Positions 18,443 to 28,457 of a stretch of 64,000 nt of DNA are shown here, in pieces; within the stretch, counting starts at the first letter, position 1; each line of letters starts with the position of its first letter. The notes below the pieces were generated by a model, which was not told where the DNA came from, ran no database searches, and saw only the letters and a program-made list of their open reading frames with translations. Origin of the DNA: Thermophagus xiamenensis. GTDB lineage: Bacteria > Bacteroidota > Bacteroidia > Bacteroidales > Marinilabiliaceae. The stretch is taken from contig NZ_FONA01000008.1 of assembly GCF_900112795.1 (NCBI RefSeq), positions 62,001 to 126,000 of the forward strand, in the 5' to 3' direction. The translations under genes were made by a program, and so were the position numbers.

Positions 18443-18952
18443 TCAGGCAGCATCTTTCGATTTTTTATTCTTTTGGCAATCGGAACATGAAGTTGGTTTA
18501 TCGCCTCGAAGCTGGTGGAGCATTTTCTTTTTAAACTCATGTTCAGCACCATAATATTTAATTATCTGGTCGATGGTTAATATTTTTTTAAATTTCTCAT
18601 GATATTCTTTTTCGAGTTTTGCTTTCTTCAAGTTATAATCAACATATTCATCAAGGATAACTTCTTTTTCGGCCTCACTTAGGGGTTCTTTGGAATGATA
18701 TAATTTATTGATATTTTTTTTCTTTTCATCCCATAATTTATCCATCTTTTCCGACATTTCATTGTACAGCGGCCAAAATAGTTGAGCATCCTTTTCCGAT
18801 AAACCAATCCGCTCGGTTAGAAAAGCCACTTTTTGAGACTTCAGTCGATCGAGACTGGAATCATCCTCTTTCCCCTGAGCCATTAAAGGGGAAAAACTTA
18901 TTTGCCCAAAAGTTAAAACCAACAAAAACAGGGCTTGTATTATTCTGTTCAT
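18443..18952 (-). CDS. Spy/CpxP-like periplasmic helical protein of an ECF sigma unit
   Basis: 169 residues. A signal peptide ends near PLMAQ (residue ~26). The mature part is almost entirely charged helix, with FLTERIGLSEKDAQLFWPLYNE and the late FKKILTIDQIIKYY that recall the LTxxQ repeats of Spy/CpxP proteins. The tail holds a CxxC pair (CSDCQKNKKS). It is the last gene of the sigma factor-membrane protein-helical protein set, in which such proteins are thought to sense envelope stress or buffer the response. Confidence 0.6.
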   Translation of the reverse strand: MNRIIQALFLLVLTFGQISFSPLMAQGKEDDSSLDRLKSQKVAFLTERIGLSEKDAQLFWPLYNEMSEKMDKLWDEKKKNINKLYHSKEPLSEAEKEVILDEYVDYNLKKAKLEKEYHEKFKKILTIDQIIKYYGAEHEFKKKMLHQLRGDKPTSCSDCQKNKKSKDAA

Positions 18953-18987
18953 AATATTGTTTTTTTACCTAAATAAACCACAAACAA

Positions 18988-19404
18988 TTATTCAAAATAA
19001 GTAACAGCGAATAAATCTTCTTCACTTATACTACCCAAAAACAAAGAGTCTGTAGGATAAATTAAAATAGTATCTTCTTCAATAACCAAATCATTAATCT
19101 CATTCTCATCAATTATCAATGCCAAAGAATTTATAAACTCCTCATCCAACTCCCTCACAACATTGGCATTAAAATCTCCTTTAAAAAGCCTTGGAATATT
19201 ATAATAAACCAATGCAATAATTAAAAAAGAAGCAGCCATGGCCAACCACGGTTTTACAACGGCCATTACTGTCTTATACCTTCGCTTGTCTTTCTTTTCC
19301 ATTTCGGACTTCATTCGTTCAAAAAACCGATCCTCAAATCCTTCAAAATAGTTTTCCGGAACCCGAAACGGACATTCTTTTTTGCCAAAAATACTTTCAT
19401 CCAT
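18988..19404 (-). CDS. Small single-pass membrane protein, possible anti-sigma partner
   Basis: 138 residues. A basic cytoplasmic N-terminus (CPFRVPENYFEGFEDRFFER) precedes one membrane helix (~residues 50-68, WLAMAASFLIIALVYY) and an acidic outer tail rich in Asp and Glu. The topology and its position between an ECF sigma gene and a Spy-like gene suggest it holds or signals to the sigma factor. No zinc-finger anti-sigma motif is visible, so this is inferred from context. Confidence 0.5.
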   Translation of the reverse strand: MDESIFGKKECPFRVPENYFEGFEDRFFERMKSEMEKKDKRRYKTVMAVVKPWLAMAASFLIIALVYYNIPRLFKGDFNANVVRELDEEFINSLALIIDENEINDLVIEEDTILIYPTDSLFLGSISEEDLFAVTYFE

Positions 19405-19504
19405 AATACTCTTCCTTTACATTTCCTTTTCTTCACCTTCCTCGCCTCAACAAATGTTAACTGCTTTATTTAGAACATTTAAAATCACAAAGGTTTAAAC
19501 CCCA

Positions 19505-20056
19505 TTAAAAAACTTCATTTTTAATAAAAGCTTCTATTTTCCTGACGGCATGGAAATAGGAAGCTTTTAAAGCACCCACAGAGGTTCCCAAAATTTGGGA
19601 AATCTGTTCATAGGTCATATCATCGAAATATTTCATATTAAAAACCAATCGTTGTTTCTCCGGAAGAGCTAACAAACATTTCTGCAAACGTTTTTGTATT
19701 TCATCTCCACTAAAAAGGGCATCGGTTTCCAACATGTTTCCCAACATCATTTCCATGTCTGCATCTTCATTCAATAACGATTCCTTCTTCTTATTAATAT
19801 AATTCAATGTCTCATTTGTTGCAATTTTATATAACCAGGTATATAAAGATGCATCACCACGAAAATTTCTCAAATTTTTCCAGGCTTTCATGAACGTATT
19901 TTGCAATAAATCATCAGCATCTTCATGTATAATCACCATTTTACGTATATGCCAATACAATCGTTCTTTATATTTTTTCATCAGGAGCACCAAGGCTTCA
20001 TTCTGTCTGTCAGAATCTTGGGCAAGTTGAAGTATCTCCTTGTCATCAGGATGCAT
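19505..20056 (-). CDS. ECF-type RNA polymerase sigma factor
   Basis: 183 residues from ATG 20056 (start MHPDDKEILQLAQD; 33 upstream codons are open but unlike the family). Region 2 (~residues 20-90) has YKERLYWHIRKMV, HEDADDLLQNTFMKAWKNL and FRGDASLYTWLYKIATNE; region 4 (~125-180) has LPEKQRLVFNMKYFDDMTYEQISQILG. It directs RNA polymerase to the promoters of its own regulon, probably envelope-related, given its two membrane or periplasmic partners downstream. Confidence 0.9.
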   Translation of the reverse strand: MHPDDKEILQLAQDSDRQNEALVLLMKKYKERLYWHIRKMVIIHEDADDLLQNTFMKAWKNLRNFRGDASLYTWLYKIATNETLNYINKKKESLLNEDADMEMMLGNMLETDALFSGDEIQKRLQKCLLALPEKQRLVFNMKYFDDMTYEQISQILGTSVGALKASYFHAVRKIEAFIKNEVF

Positions 20057-20241
20057 GTCTATTTTTATTGTTTTACAATTGCTAAGATAAAAAAAGAAAT
20101 ATTTTACTGTATAAACGGTTAAGAGAATTAAGTACGTTTCCCGATAAATTGGCACCTATTTTGACTTCGTCAGGCATCCTTTCCTTGCACTATAAAATAA
20201 AACCAAAAGCAAAGATCATTCTCTCTTTTCTAAAAAACGAC

Positions 20242-20249
20242 TAACTTTG
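20242..20249 (+). promoter_or_regulatory. -7 box upstream of ychF
   Basis: TAACTTTG matches the phylum's -7 consensus TAnnTTTG, 68 bases before the start codon. No good -33 TTG is seen at the right spacing. Confidence 0.4.
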
Positions 20250-20317
20250 CAATCTTGATTTCCTCTTTAAGAAAGTGTAACCGGGGAAAGCCCATAAACA
20301 AAAAATAATAGAGAACA

Positions 20318-21418
20318 ATGGCATTACAATGCGGTATAGTTGGTCTACCAAATGTTGGAAAATCAACCCTTTTTAACTGTTTATCAAATGCAAAGGCTCA
20401 ATCAGCCAATTTCCCATTTTGTACCATAGAACCAAATGTTGGGGTTATCACGGTCCCCGATGAGCGACTGATTCAACTGGAAAAGCTGGTTAAACCACAA
20501 AAGGTAACTCCTACCACCATCGAGATTGTGGATATTGCAGGCTTAGTTAAAGGAGCCAGTAAAGGTGAAGGGTTGGGCAACAAATTCTTGGCCAACATCC
20601 GTGAAACCGATGCCATTATTCACGTATTGCGATGTTTTGATGATGATAACGTCACGCATGTTGACGGCTCGGTTGACCCTGTTCGCGACAAAGAAATCAT
20701 CGACCTAGAATTACAGCTTAAAGACCTGGAAACCATAAACAACCGAATTGGAAAAACAGAAAAACTGGCAAAAAGCTCCAAAAACCCGGAAGATAAAAGA
20801 TTGTTAGAGGTGCTAATAAAATACAAAGAAGCCCTCGAAAGTGGAAAATCTGCCCGTACTGTTCCCCTGACTGACCAAGAAGAGAAAGTTGCCAAAAGCC
20901 TTTTTCTGCTAACGAATAAGCCGGTTCTTTATGTTTGCAATGTTGATGAAGGGTCGGTAACCACCGAAAACCAATACGTTCAGGCAGTAAAGCAAGCCGT
21001 CAAAGACGAAAATGCCCAGGTACTGGTTATTGCAGCACAAACTGAAGCCGAAATAGCAGAATTGGAGACTTACGAAGAACGACAAATGTTCTTGGAAGAT
21101 CTTGGGCTAAAAGAATCGGGAGTTGCCAAACTCATCAAATCAGCTTATAAGCTACTTAACTTAAACACATTCTTTACTGCCGGCGAAAAAGAGGTGCGCG
21201 CATGGACTTTCCCGGCAGGGGCACTAGCTCCGCAAGCTGCCGGAATTATTCATTCTGATTTTGAAAAAGGTTTTATCCGCGCCGAAGTTATTAAGTATGA
21301 AGATTTTATTGCTTTAGGATCAGAACAAGCCTGCAAGGAAGCCGGCAAAATTCATATCGAAGGGAAAGAATATGAAGTTCAGGACGGAGATATTATGCAT
21401 TTTCGTTTTAATGTTTAA
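20318..21418 (+). CDS. ychF: Redox-regulated P-loop ATPase YchF
   Basis: 366 residues, normal length. G1 [10 protein letters not shown]2/G3 with [18 protein letters not shown], and the YchF-typical NVDE in place of NKxD, which explains the family's preference for ATP. A helical insert covers ~residues 130-205, and the C-terminal TGS-like domain (~285-366) includes [11 protein letters not shown] and [10 protein letters not shown]. YchF binds ribosomes and affects stress responses in other bacteria. Transcribed alone from a promoter in the divergent gap with the ECF sigma gene. Confidence 0.97.
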   Translation: MALQCGIVGLPNVGKSTLFNCLSNAKAQSANFPFCTIEPNVGVITVPDERLIQLEKLVKPQKVTPTTIEIVDIAGLVKGASKGEGLGNKFLANIRETDAIIHVLRCFDDDNVTHVDGSVDPVRDKEIIDLELQLKDLETINNRIGKTEKLAKSSKNPEDKRLLEVLIKYKEALESGKSARTVPLTDQEEKVAKSLFLLTNKPVLYVCNVDEGSVTTENQYVQAVKQAVKDENAQVLVIAAQTEAEIAELETYEERQMFLEDLGLKESGVAKLIKSAYKLLNLNTFFTAGEKEVRAWTFPAGALAPQAAGIIHSDFEKGFIRAEVIKYEDFIALGSEQACKEAGKIHIEGKEYEVQDGDIMHFRFNV

Positions 21419-21746
21419 TTCTTTTACATCAAGGGAACTTTTTCACAATATAAAACACAGACATTCAGGCAAAAGATTCATTTTTCGAACTTTTACCTTA
21501 CAAAATCATCAATGAATCGCTGTTTTTGAGAAGTGCGTTACAGTCATACCCCCCCTCAAAATCAAGTCTTCTGATTTTACAGAAATAAACATTCCCCACA
21601 CCCAAAATTTTACTGGCATTTTTTTTGTAAATTACAGCATTTACGCCCCAAACAGAGCGTAAAATCGTGTTTTAAAAATAGTTAAAATTTCACAACTATA
21701 GTTTCCATCATTCGAAATATCTTTAAAAAATTTTTCCTTTGTAGAA

Positions 21747-21902
21747 ATGAATTTTTTTAGAAAAATGAATACGAGAGAGAAAGAAAATGATACAATAGCT
21801 AAATTGAAGCGTAAGATCTTGATTTATTCAATCATAGAAGTAGCTATCGTAATTGTGCTCATTATTTTCGGTGCATTCTTGTTTAACATTACTTTTGCGT
21901 AA
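21747..21902 (+). CDS. Predicted 51-residue single-pass membrane protein
   Basis: ATG 21747 opens a 51-codon frame ending TAA at 21902. Residues 1-25 are highly charged and basic (MNTREKENDTIAKLKRK after a short lead), followed by a clean membrane helix at ~27-48 (ILIYSIIEVAIVIVLIIF). Coding is inferred from this sharp polar-then-hydrophobic pattern and the lack of any other feature in the gap. The stop nearly meets the end of the convergent DUF3859 gene. ATG 21765 is an alternative start. Confidence 0.55.
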   Translation: MNFFRKMNTREKENDTIAKLKRKILIYSIIEVAIVIVLIIFGAFLFNITFA

Positions 21903-21905
21903 AAT

Positions 21906-22295
21906 TCACGGGATGTATAGAATAAATTTTTTACGAGCAATTTCTTTATTCTGAAGTTTGGTAATCAAGATCCATTCCCCGGCTTTGTCGTTATAGGGTT
22001 CCCATACCGTATCCCCCAGAAAAAAATCCCAATCATTTGAATGGATCAAAACCTGGCCTTCAAAAGGAGGCATGATGCTTCCGTCTTCGTCTTTGAAAGG
22101 AGGATGATGAATTTCATAATCCAGTAATTGTCCTTTAGCTCCTTTTATTTTCAAAACATATCCAAATTCTACTTCCGGTTCAATTGGTATTTTAGTAGTT
22201 ATCTCTTTTAATTTTGGTAGTTCTTTAGAGGTATTATTCCACTTACTGTAAATACCGTAACTGTATAATTCTATTTTCGGTTTATTTTTAGGCAT
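21906..22295 (-). CDS. DUF3859 domain protein
   Basis: 129 residues, cytoplasmic. The domain is recognised from IELYSYGIYSKWN at the N-terminus, GYVLKIKGAKGQLLDYEIHH in the middle and GEWILITKLQNKEIARKKF near the end; the predicted fold is an all-beta sandwich. Four bases after the TPR gene, so translationally coupled and last in the tamA-tamB-TPR operon. Function unknown. Confidence 0.75.
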   Translation of the reverse strand: MPKNKPKIELYSYGIYSKWNNTSKELPKLKEITTKIPIEPEVEFGYVLKIKGAKGQLLDYEIHHPPFKDEDGSIMPPFEGQVLIHSNDWDFFLGDTVWEPYNDKAGEWILITKLQNKEIARKKFILYIP

Positions 22296-22299
22296 TCTC

Positions 22300-24513
22300 T
22301 TAATTCTCTTCCAAGTAGTAGCGCAATTGATCTAACATTATGGGGACATCCGTTGGCTCTACCCCATGTTTAAATAAAATCTCTTTATCTTCCTCGAAAG
22401 CATCAACAAATTCTTTCAGTGAAAAGTCTTTATGCCGAATAGATTTTAAATACCATTCCAAAGCTTCTTTTCTTTGTCCCATACACCAAACAATATGCCC
22501 CATATTCATAAAGTCATGCGGTGTAGGATTCTCTTCAATTGGTTTCAGGCCGTATTTTTGGGCCTGTTCAAGTTTTCCTTCCATAAGGCAACACCAGGCA
22601 ATAGGCCGCCAAACCCGATGATTGTCGGGGGCCAAATACTCCACTTTGAAATAATACTTAAGGGCTTCATCGTATCGTTTAAGCTCTAACAAACAATGTC
22701 CAATACTTACCTGAGTATGCAAATCATCAGGCTTTTGTTGTTCTGCCAGCTTATAATACTCTAGTGCTTTATTGGGATTTTTTAAATAACGATAGCAAAG
22801 CGCAATTTTTTTGAGGTTCCAAACTTGAACATCTCCATAGAGTTCTGCCTGCTGATAATAATTTAAAGCTTTCTCATAATCCCCTAGTTGTTGAAAACTA
22901 AAGGCCAGTTTCTGCAATACCTGAACATCGGGAATTTGTTCTTTTTCAACTTCTTTCAAATAAACGGCTGCCGCTTCCTCAAAATCATTCTTGCTAAACA
23001 AATATTCAGCCAACTTTAAGGATAAATTATGCCCGGGGGCTAATAGCGAAAGGAACCATTTATTATGAAAATCGAACGGCCAACTAAACGGGTCATCAAA
23101 AGATTGCCGTTGGGGATGAAGTTTAAAAAAGCGATATAAATCCTGAACATACTGATTGGAAATATAAAGTATCTTTTTTTGAGGATCCACTAATTCATCA
23201 CTCTTCTGCAATTCTCGCATAGCTTCTATTTCCGAGCCGAACATACGGCCCATCATCTCTTTCTGCATGGCCGGCATCTGAGAGATACTCATAATTAAAG
23301 AATATTTATCTGAATTACAAAGCACTCCCGAATCGGCCATTGAGCGAAGCATCTCGCTGTCATTAAATGGTCCGGCTTCATCTTTCAAAGCCTCACGAAC
23401 AATTGGGTTCGGATAATAAAAAGGAAGAAACCAGTGATAGATATCGTTGAAAAAAGGAAAGTTTTTCAGCATTCGGAAGGTAGACATAAATAAATCGGCA
23501 CCCTCCATTTGCATTCTGCTCAGCTCTTCCAATTTATCCATAAGCTCCGGCGAATCTGAAAATATATCCTCCCAGTCGGGATTTTTGTCCTCAGAAAATA
23601 CATCCCCCAATAAATTGTCCAGATCTAGTTTTCGCCGAAGATTGGGCTGAATGCGTGCCACCTCCGGGAGAATCTCTTCGTTCATCTTTTTAGTTAGTTT
23701 TTCCGTTTCTCTGGTACGCACAATCTGAATCAAGATGGTTTGAATCATCTCCGGCGAAAAGATGTCATTTAATTTACTGATGCGCTCTTTTACTCCTTGC
23801 TCGTAAGGAAGACGAGAATCATATTTGTATAAAACAAAGATAAGTCCGGTAAAAGCCCTAAGCCGTACCTGAGGATTGGTGTGTTCACACAAATCAAAGA
23901 GCAAAGACAGATTATCCCTATTAAAAGTAGCCAATAAATTTAAAGTTAAGGCACTGACCATGACACTTTGCCAAGGCCAATAAAAATCATCTCCCCAAAA
24001 AACAGAGCGGATATTATCTTCTCTTCCTTTTGCAAAATCGGGCAAGGCAGCAATCATCTCAAAAAGACGGTCCAATGACTTTTCCAACTGGTATGGAAAT
24101 GGAATATCGGGGTCAACGGTATAGGCTACCATATATTTATCCCCTTCCTGAAGATAGGTTTGAACAACACTATCCAGCTCTTCCGTAGAAAGACTGTTTA
24201 AGTATCTACGAGCATCAAAAAGCCAACCACCACCCGTTCGTAGATACAGAGCATCCACGATTTTATCGGCCAGCGTATAAATGTCTGCCAACAAATGATT
24301 ATATACTTGTTGACGTTCAGGATCAGTAAACCCTTCCACCGTATATCTTAACAAACTTTTATAAGTCATTTCCAGTTGGTAAAGCCCGTCGATCAAATCA
24401 CTGCTATGCGTTTCTTTTACAAGTTCCGATAATTGATCCAAAGACTCCTTTACCCTCTTCTTATCCAGAAGGGTATAAATCTGTTTTTGCTTTTTCTGAA
24501 CACTGCCGTTCAT
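22300..24513 (-). CDS. Large TPR-repeat protein
   Basis: 737 residues, no signal peptide or membrane helix. Residues 1-~490 are helical and unrecognised. From ~500 to 690 there are tetratricopeptide repeats, for example FEEAAAVYLKEVEKE, YEKALNYYQQAELYG, PNKALEYYKLAEQQKPDD and YDEALKYYFKVEYLAPDN. TPR domains bind partner proteins. It lies five bases from tamB and four from the DUF3859 gene, so it may assist in envelope assembly, but that is inferred from position alone. Confidence 0.8.
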   Translation of the reverse strand: MNGSVQKKQKQIYTLLDKKRVKESLDQLSELVKETHSSDLIDGLYQLEMTYKSLLRYTVEGFTDPERQQVYNHLLADIYTLADKIVDALYLRTGGGWLFDARRYLNSLSTEELDSVVQTYLQEGDKYMVAYTVDPDIPFPYQLEKSLDRLFEMIAALPDFAKGREDNIRSVFWGDDFYWPWQSVMVSALTLNLLATFNRDNLSLLFDLCEHTNPQVRLRAFTGLIFVLYKYDSRLPYEQGVKERISKLNDIFSPEMIQTILIQIVRTRETEKLTKKMNEEILPEVARIQPNLRRKLDLDNLLGDVFSEDKNPDWEDIFSDSPELMDKLEELSRMQMEGADLFMSTFRMLKNFPFFNDIYHWFLPFYYPNPIVREALKDEAGPFNDSEMLRSMADSGVLCNSDKYSLIMSISQMPAMQKEMMGRMFGSEIEAMRELQKSDELVDPQKKILYISNQYVQDLYRFFKLHPQRQSFDDPFSWPFDFHNKWFLSLLAPGHNLSLKLAEYLFSKNDFEEAAAVYLKEVEKEQIPDVQVLQKLAFSFQQLGDYEKALNYYQQAELYGDVQVWNLKKIALCYRYLKNPNKALEYYKLAEQQKPDDLHTQVSIGHCLLELKRYDEALKYYFKVEYLAPDNHRVWRPIAWCCLMEGKLEQAQKYGLKPIEENPTPHDFMNMGHIVWCMGQRKEALEWYLKSIRHKDFSLKEFVDAFEEDKEILFKHGVEPTDVPIMLDQLRYYLEEN

Positions 24514-24518
24514 AAACT

Positions 24519-27500
24519 TTATTTCTTTTCAAACTTTAATATAACATCAATTCCCGAATCTTTAAAATCGCCCTGAGTGAGTCGAATCAATAAATTACGA
24601 ATAATCTCATATTCCAAAGAGACCGTTTGGTGAAACAAGGCACCATCTTCATTTACGCCAAAACCCCTCTGATAAGTTACAAAAAGATTATTGGAAATGT
24701 ATTTCCCAACCATAAAGGTAGCACTTTCCCAATCATCACCCGCCTGAATTTCCAACATATCCACATTAAACTTTTCACCAATGGTTTTGGTCAATTGTGC
24801 CGACACCAGTCCTGACAGCATGGCAGTTGGCAAATTTACTGACAGACCCTCTTTACTTCCAAAACTCAACTCATCAAACGACTGATTAAATATAAGATAA
24901 GCCATGGCATCCCGCTCGCTGACCTCTGTCCCGTTAAGGGTAAATAATAACTTTGGCTCAAAGGCCGTGCCACTAACAGTCATAATGAGTTCTTTCTTTT
25001 GTTTATCAACACCTCTGAAGGTGTAACCGGCTTCCAATTCTATTCGGGGATTGGTCTCTTTGCCGCCTGTAAAAGTCAACTCGCCTTCATTAATTATTAA
25101 TTTTCTGCCATACAAGGTATAATATCCTCTGGTAATACCCAATATTCCAAATACTTCAAAATACTCATCATTTTTCAAAAGGTCTAAATCGCCGTATAGC
25201 TCCAGGTTCATATCCTCCGACCGAAGCCAACTGTTTCGCGGTATCTTTATATTTATTTTTCCTTTTAGCGGTTTCAACAAATTGATTTCACCTTTACCCT
25301 CTTTTGCTGCCATCCTTAAATCCCCGTCTTCCGGTTCTATACTATCAGTTACATTCTTTTTTAATGCCTCTACCAGCATAGGCTCATCCATAGCTGCTTC
25401 ACCTCCCATATTCAACAAAGCCGGTAAATATAATCTGGATTGAAGCACAGTGATTTCACCACCAAAAGTAGGATTTCCTTCCTCCAATTTAAACCAGGTA
25501 TCGCCATTAATTTCTATTTCGTGATTAGGGTGACGCGACAAGAAAAAATCTCGTGCCTTTATCGTTATATCGAGACCGGAAAGTATTCCGGACCACAAAT
25601 TGGGTTTAAAGGTTCCCTTCCCAAAAACCAAGAAAGTTCCTTTATCTCTGGCGGCAAAAAGTGAGTCTAACTCTATCCGGTTACTATCGACCCTTGCCAT
25701 CAGCTTCACATCACTGTATCTCAAACCATAAGAAGGCAACGACAGCTCACCCCCGGAAACATTCAAAAAGCCCTTTAATACAGGATTGAGCAGCTGACCG
25801 GATAATTTTATATCCATATCCACCAATGCCCGAAAATATTGATTATCGGGATCATCAAACTCAAAAAAAGCAGAAGGACGTATTTGATTTGCCACCACCC
25901 TCCCTGATACATCTCTATAGCTGGCAACCATTAACGAATCACCCCCATTAATTTTTACCGGCGACATTATCTCCACAAACAGTGAATCTCCTGTTTTGCT
26001 GTGAACGGCGGTGTATGCCCTGAGTGTGTCATCCGATTGTCTCATATTCAAATGCATCTGACTTATTCTTGCCGGGTCGATAGCCAAATCACTCAATAAC
26101 AAATCCAATTTCAATTCAGGATTGCTTATCGGTCCCGATGCCTGTAATTCCAATGAAGCCCGGCCGCTCAATGACTGTTGTACTACCCCTGATTTTTCCA
26201 AAACCGATATATCCAGATTATCCACCGACACATCTATCTGTACCGAATCACCCAAGGTAAATTCTCCGTTAGCCCTTAATCCAACACCTTTATCTTTCTG
26301 ACCCGTTAAATTGAAGTCCTTCACCATATAATGTTCAGGACCTAGTGACAACTTAATACTATCACCCTCCAATGAGTATAAATCATATGGTGTTTGAATA
26401 TTCAGTTCCGGGATGGAAATATCTAAAGGGGCAGACAATTCACCTAAAGCACCTATCTGTAGCCATAATGAATCGGTAATCCACAAGGTGCTGTTAACCT
26501 CCCAAGCATCATTCTTCAATTGCCCTTCAATTTTAATTGAGTCGCCTTCTATACCTCCCGCCGAAATACCTTCGGCCAGGATATCTGCATGCCCCCACAT
26601 TGCACCGTCCTTTATTAGAAATTTGGGAACTCTTACTTCAACCTCATCAACATAAACAATGGTATCATACCGAAGCGCTTCCCCATAAATATTAAGTTTT
26701 GCCATCAACGAATCCGGCACACCCTCTACCTCGCCGTCAAATCCCAGAAAACCCCAAGCACCGGGTTGGTCCACATAATTCCTAAATGCAATGAAATCAT
26801 TAATCTTACTTTCAACACGGGCATGAATAAGTCCTTCTCGCGAATATTCCCCAGCACCGTAAAAGGCCAATGAGCCGTTACTGATTTCTAACGTGTCCAA
26901 CACCAAGTCACCGCTATCCATTCGGCCCCGGGCTAAAAGCCAGCCCACCGGAACACCTGCCACAACAGACTCATTCATAGTTAAATTAAACCCTGCCGAT
27001 AACGACTCCAAAGAGTTTCCTCTTCCGGTAACGGATAAAGACATATTGACCAGCGTACTGTCACCCCATGCCGGCAGAAAACGCCCTAACGGAAACCGGC
27101 TCGCCATTATCTTCAACTGAATAGGTGAATGGGGTATATCTACCTGTGCATTTCCTGACACGTCAAACACACCATCTTTAGTCTCTATCCTCGACTCAAA
27201 ATTTGTTGCCCCGCTCTTATAAAGCCCTGAAAATTGAAATTCTTTGACAGGATAATCCTCCCACATACTGTTTGAAAAATTGGCATTTACCGTTAAGGGA
27301 TTTAAACTATTTTTTAGTCCATTACCGGTAATGTCTATTTCGCCATTCAAGACAACCGGAAAACCCGATAATAAAAACCACTTCGATGGCTCGTAAGCAT
27401 CAAAAGTTATCTTTAAATCCGTATCAACTTTAAATCTCGACGAATCACTCAAAAAATCAAGAAAATTGGTTAATTGCCCGCTCAATCTGACTCTCTGGCC

Positions 27501-28388
27501 TTCATATTCCGCCATCCAATCAATACTGAGGTCTTTGTCTTGAAGCTTAGTTTGTAAGTCCATCCTGGGTTTCACACCTATCCGGAAATCGGGTAGCAGC
27601 CAGGTTAAATCTTCTGAATCAAAAGGTTCAGACTGGACAAAAACTTCAGAACTATCACCTTGCCGGTCGGAATAAGCTCCTTTTGCCTGAATAGTATTCC
27701 TTTTTGTTTCTAAAGCAAAATCGGACAGCGAGAATACTGAATCTCTCAACGCTACATTAAACTGTAAATGTTGCAAGTCCGGTATCGGCCGAGACGTTTT
27801 AAACCCTAAATGAAGAAGATTAAGATATATTGATTGCGGACTGTACCCGCCTTCCAATTCCATATTTAAATCAGAAATACCTATCGGTTTTAAATCGCTA
27901 AACAACACCACTAACGTCCGACCATCGGTAATATCCAACCGATTTACGAAAAATGAGAAGGACGAGGATTGGGAACTTTCATTCTCTGAAGATGGCGCCT
28001 TCGTTTGAAAAAACTTTTCATAATTCCATAAAGAATCGGCTGACTGCTTCAGTTTAACTACGGGATGACCAATTATTAATGTTTTAATCCGGACTTCTTT
28101 CTTCAACAATGGCCAAAGGGAATACTCAAGAAAAAGGTCATCAATGGCAATTAACGTGTCGATTTGATTTTCTCCGATAAACAAACCGTGAATCGACAAA
28201 CGATTAAAAAAATTACCTTTCAGGGTTTCGATCCTCACCTGCCCGGCAATGGTCTCATTTAACCCTTTCACCACTTGCTCTTTTACCACCCGGCGGAAAA
28301 TTGACGTTTGGGTAAACAACCCAAGTAAAAGCAACAGGGCTAAGAAAACCGAGAAAACAATCAATATGTACTTTACAACTTTATTCAC
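24519..28388 (-). CDS. tamB: TamB-like translocation and assembly protein
   Basis: 1289 residues. One N-terminal membrane anchor (residues ~7-25, ILIVFSVFLALLLLLGLF), then a very long run of beta strands forming the lipid-carrying groove expected of AsmA/TamB proteins, and a C-terminal TamB (DUF490) domain over the last ~400 residues (NLELYGDLDLLKNDEYFEVFG, GELTFTGGKETNPRIELEAGY, ending LRLTQGDFKDSGIDVILKFE). It bridges inner and outer membranes, probably moving phospholipid, and partners the Omp85 protein encoded immediately upstream (69 bases). Confidence 0.9.
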   Translation of the reverse strand: MNKVVKYILIVFSVFLALLLLLGLFTQTSIFRRVVKEQVVKGLNETIAGQVRIETLKGNFFNRLSIHGLFIGENQIDTLIAIDDLFLEYSLWPLLKKEVRIKTLIIGHPVVKLKQSADSLWNYEKFFQTKAPSSENESSQSSSFSFFVNRLDITDGRTLVVLFSDLKPIGISDLNMELEGGYSPQSIYLNLLHLGFKTSRPIPDLQHLQFNVALRDSVFSLSDFALETKRNTIQAKGAYSDRQGDSSEVFVQSEPFDSEDLTWLLPDFRIGVKPRMDLQTKLQDKDLSIDWMAEYEGQRVRLSGQLTNFLDFLSDSSRFKVDTDLKITFDAYEPSKWFLLSGFPVVLNGEIDITGNGLKNSLNPLTVNANFSNSMWEDYPVKEFQFSGLYKSGATNFESRIETKDGVFDVSGNAQVDIPHSPIQLKIMASRFPLGRFLPAWGDSTLVNMSLSVTGRGNSLESLSAGFNLTMNESVVAGVPVGWLLARGRMDSGDLVLDTLEISNGSLAFYGAGEYSREGLIHARVESKINDFIAFRNYVDQPGAWGFLGFDGEVEGVPDSLMAKLNIYGEALRYDTIVYVDEVEVRVPKFLIKDGAMWGHADILAEGISAGGIEGDSIKIEGQLKNDAWEVNSTLWITDSLWLQIGALGELSAPLDISIPELNIQTPYDLYSLEGDSIKLSLGPEHYMVKDFNLTGQKDKGVGLRANGEFTLGDSVQIDVSVDNLDISVLEKSGVVQQSLSGRASLELQASGPISNPELKLDLLLSDLAIDPARISQMHLNMRQSDDTLRAYTAVHSKTGDSLFVEIMSPVKINGGDSLMVASYRDVSGRVVANQIRPSAFFEFDDPDNQYFRALVDMDIKLSGQLLNPVLKGFLNVSGGELSLPSYGLRYSDVKLMARVDSNRIELDSLFAARDKGTFLVFGKGTFKPNLWSGILSGLDITIKARDFFLSRHPNHEIEINGDTWFKLEEGNPTFGGEITVLQSRLYLPALLNMGGEAAMDEPMLVEALKKNVTDSIEPEDGDLRMAAKEGKGEINLLKPLKGKINIKIPRNSWLRSEDMNLELYGDLDLLKNDEYFEVFGILGITRGYYTLYGRKLIINEGELTFTGGKETNPRIELEAGYTFRGVDKQKKELIMTVSGTAFEPKLLFTLNGTEVSERDAMAYLIFNQSFDELSFGSKEGLSVNLPTAMLSGLVSAQLTKTIGEKFNVDMLEIQAGDDWESATFMVGKYISNNLFVTYQRGFGVNEDGALFHQTVSLEYEIIRNLLIRLTQGDFKDSGIDVILKFEKK

Positions 28389-28457
28389 AATTTATTTAAG
28401 AATTTCCTTAAAGCTTCTCGGAATGGGAAATCTTTTTTCCGGTCCGACAATTAAAAA

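Noticed and set aside
21611-21628. Sigma-54-like site before the small membrane ORF
   Set aside because: The -24 part fits but the -12 has GT in place of GC, and it is embedded in a T run.
22300-24513. TPR protein as a broken fusion with DUF3859
   Set aside because: The two frames are separated by a clean stop and start four bases apart, which is normal coupling.
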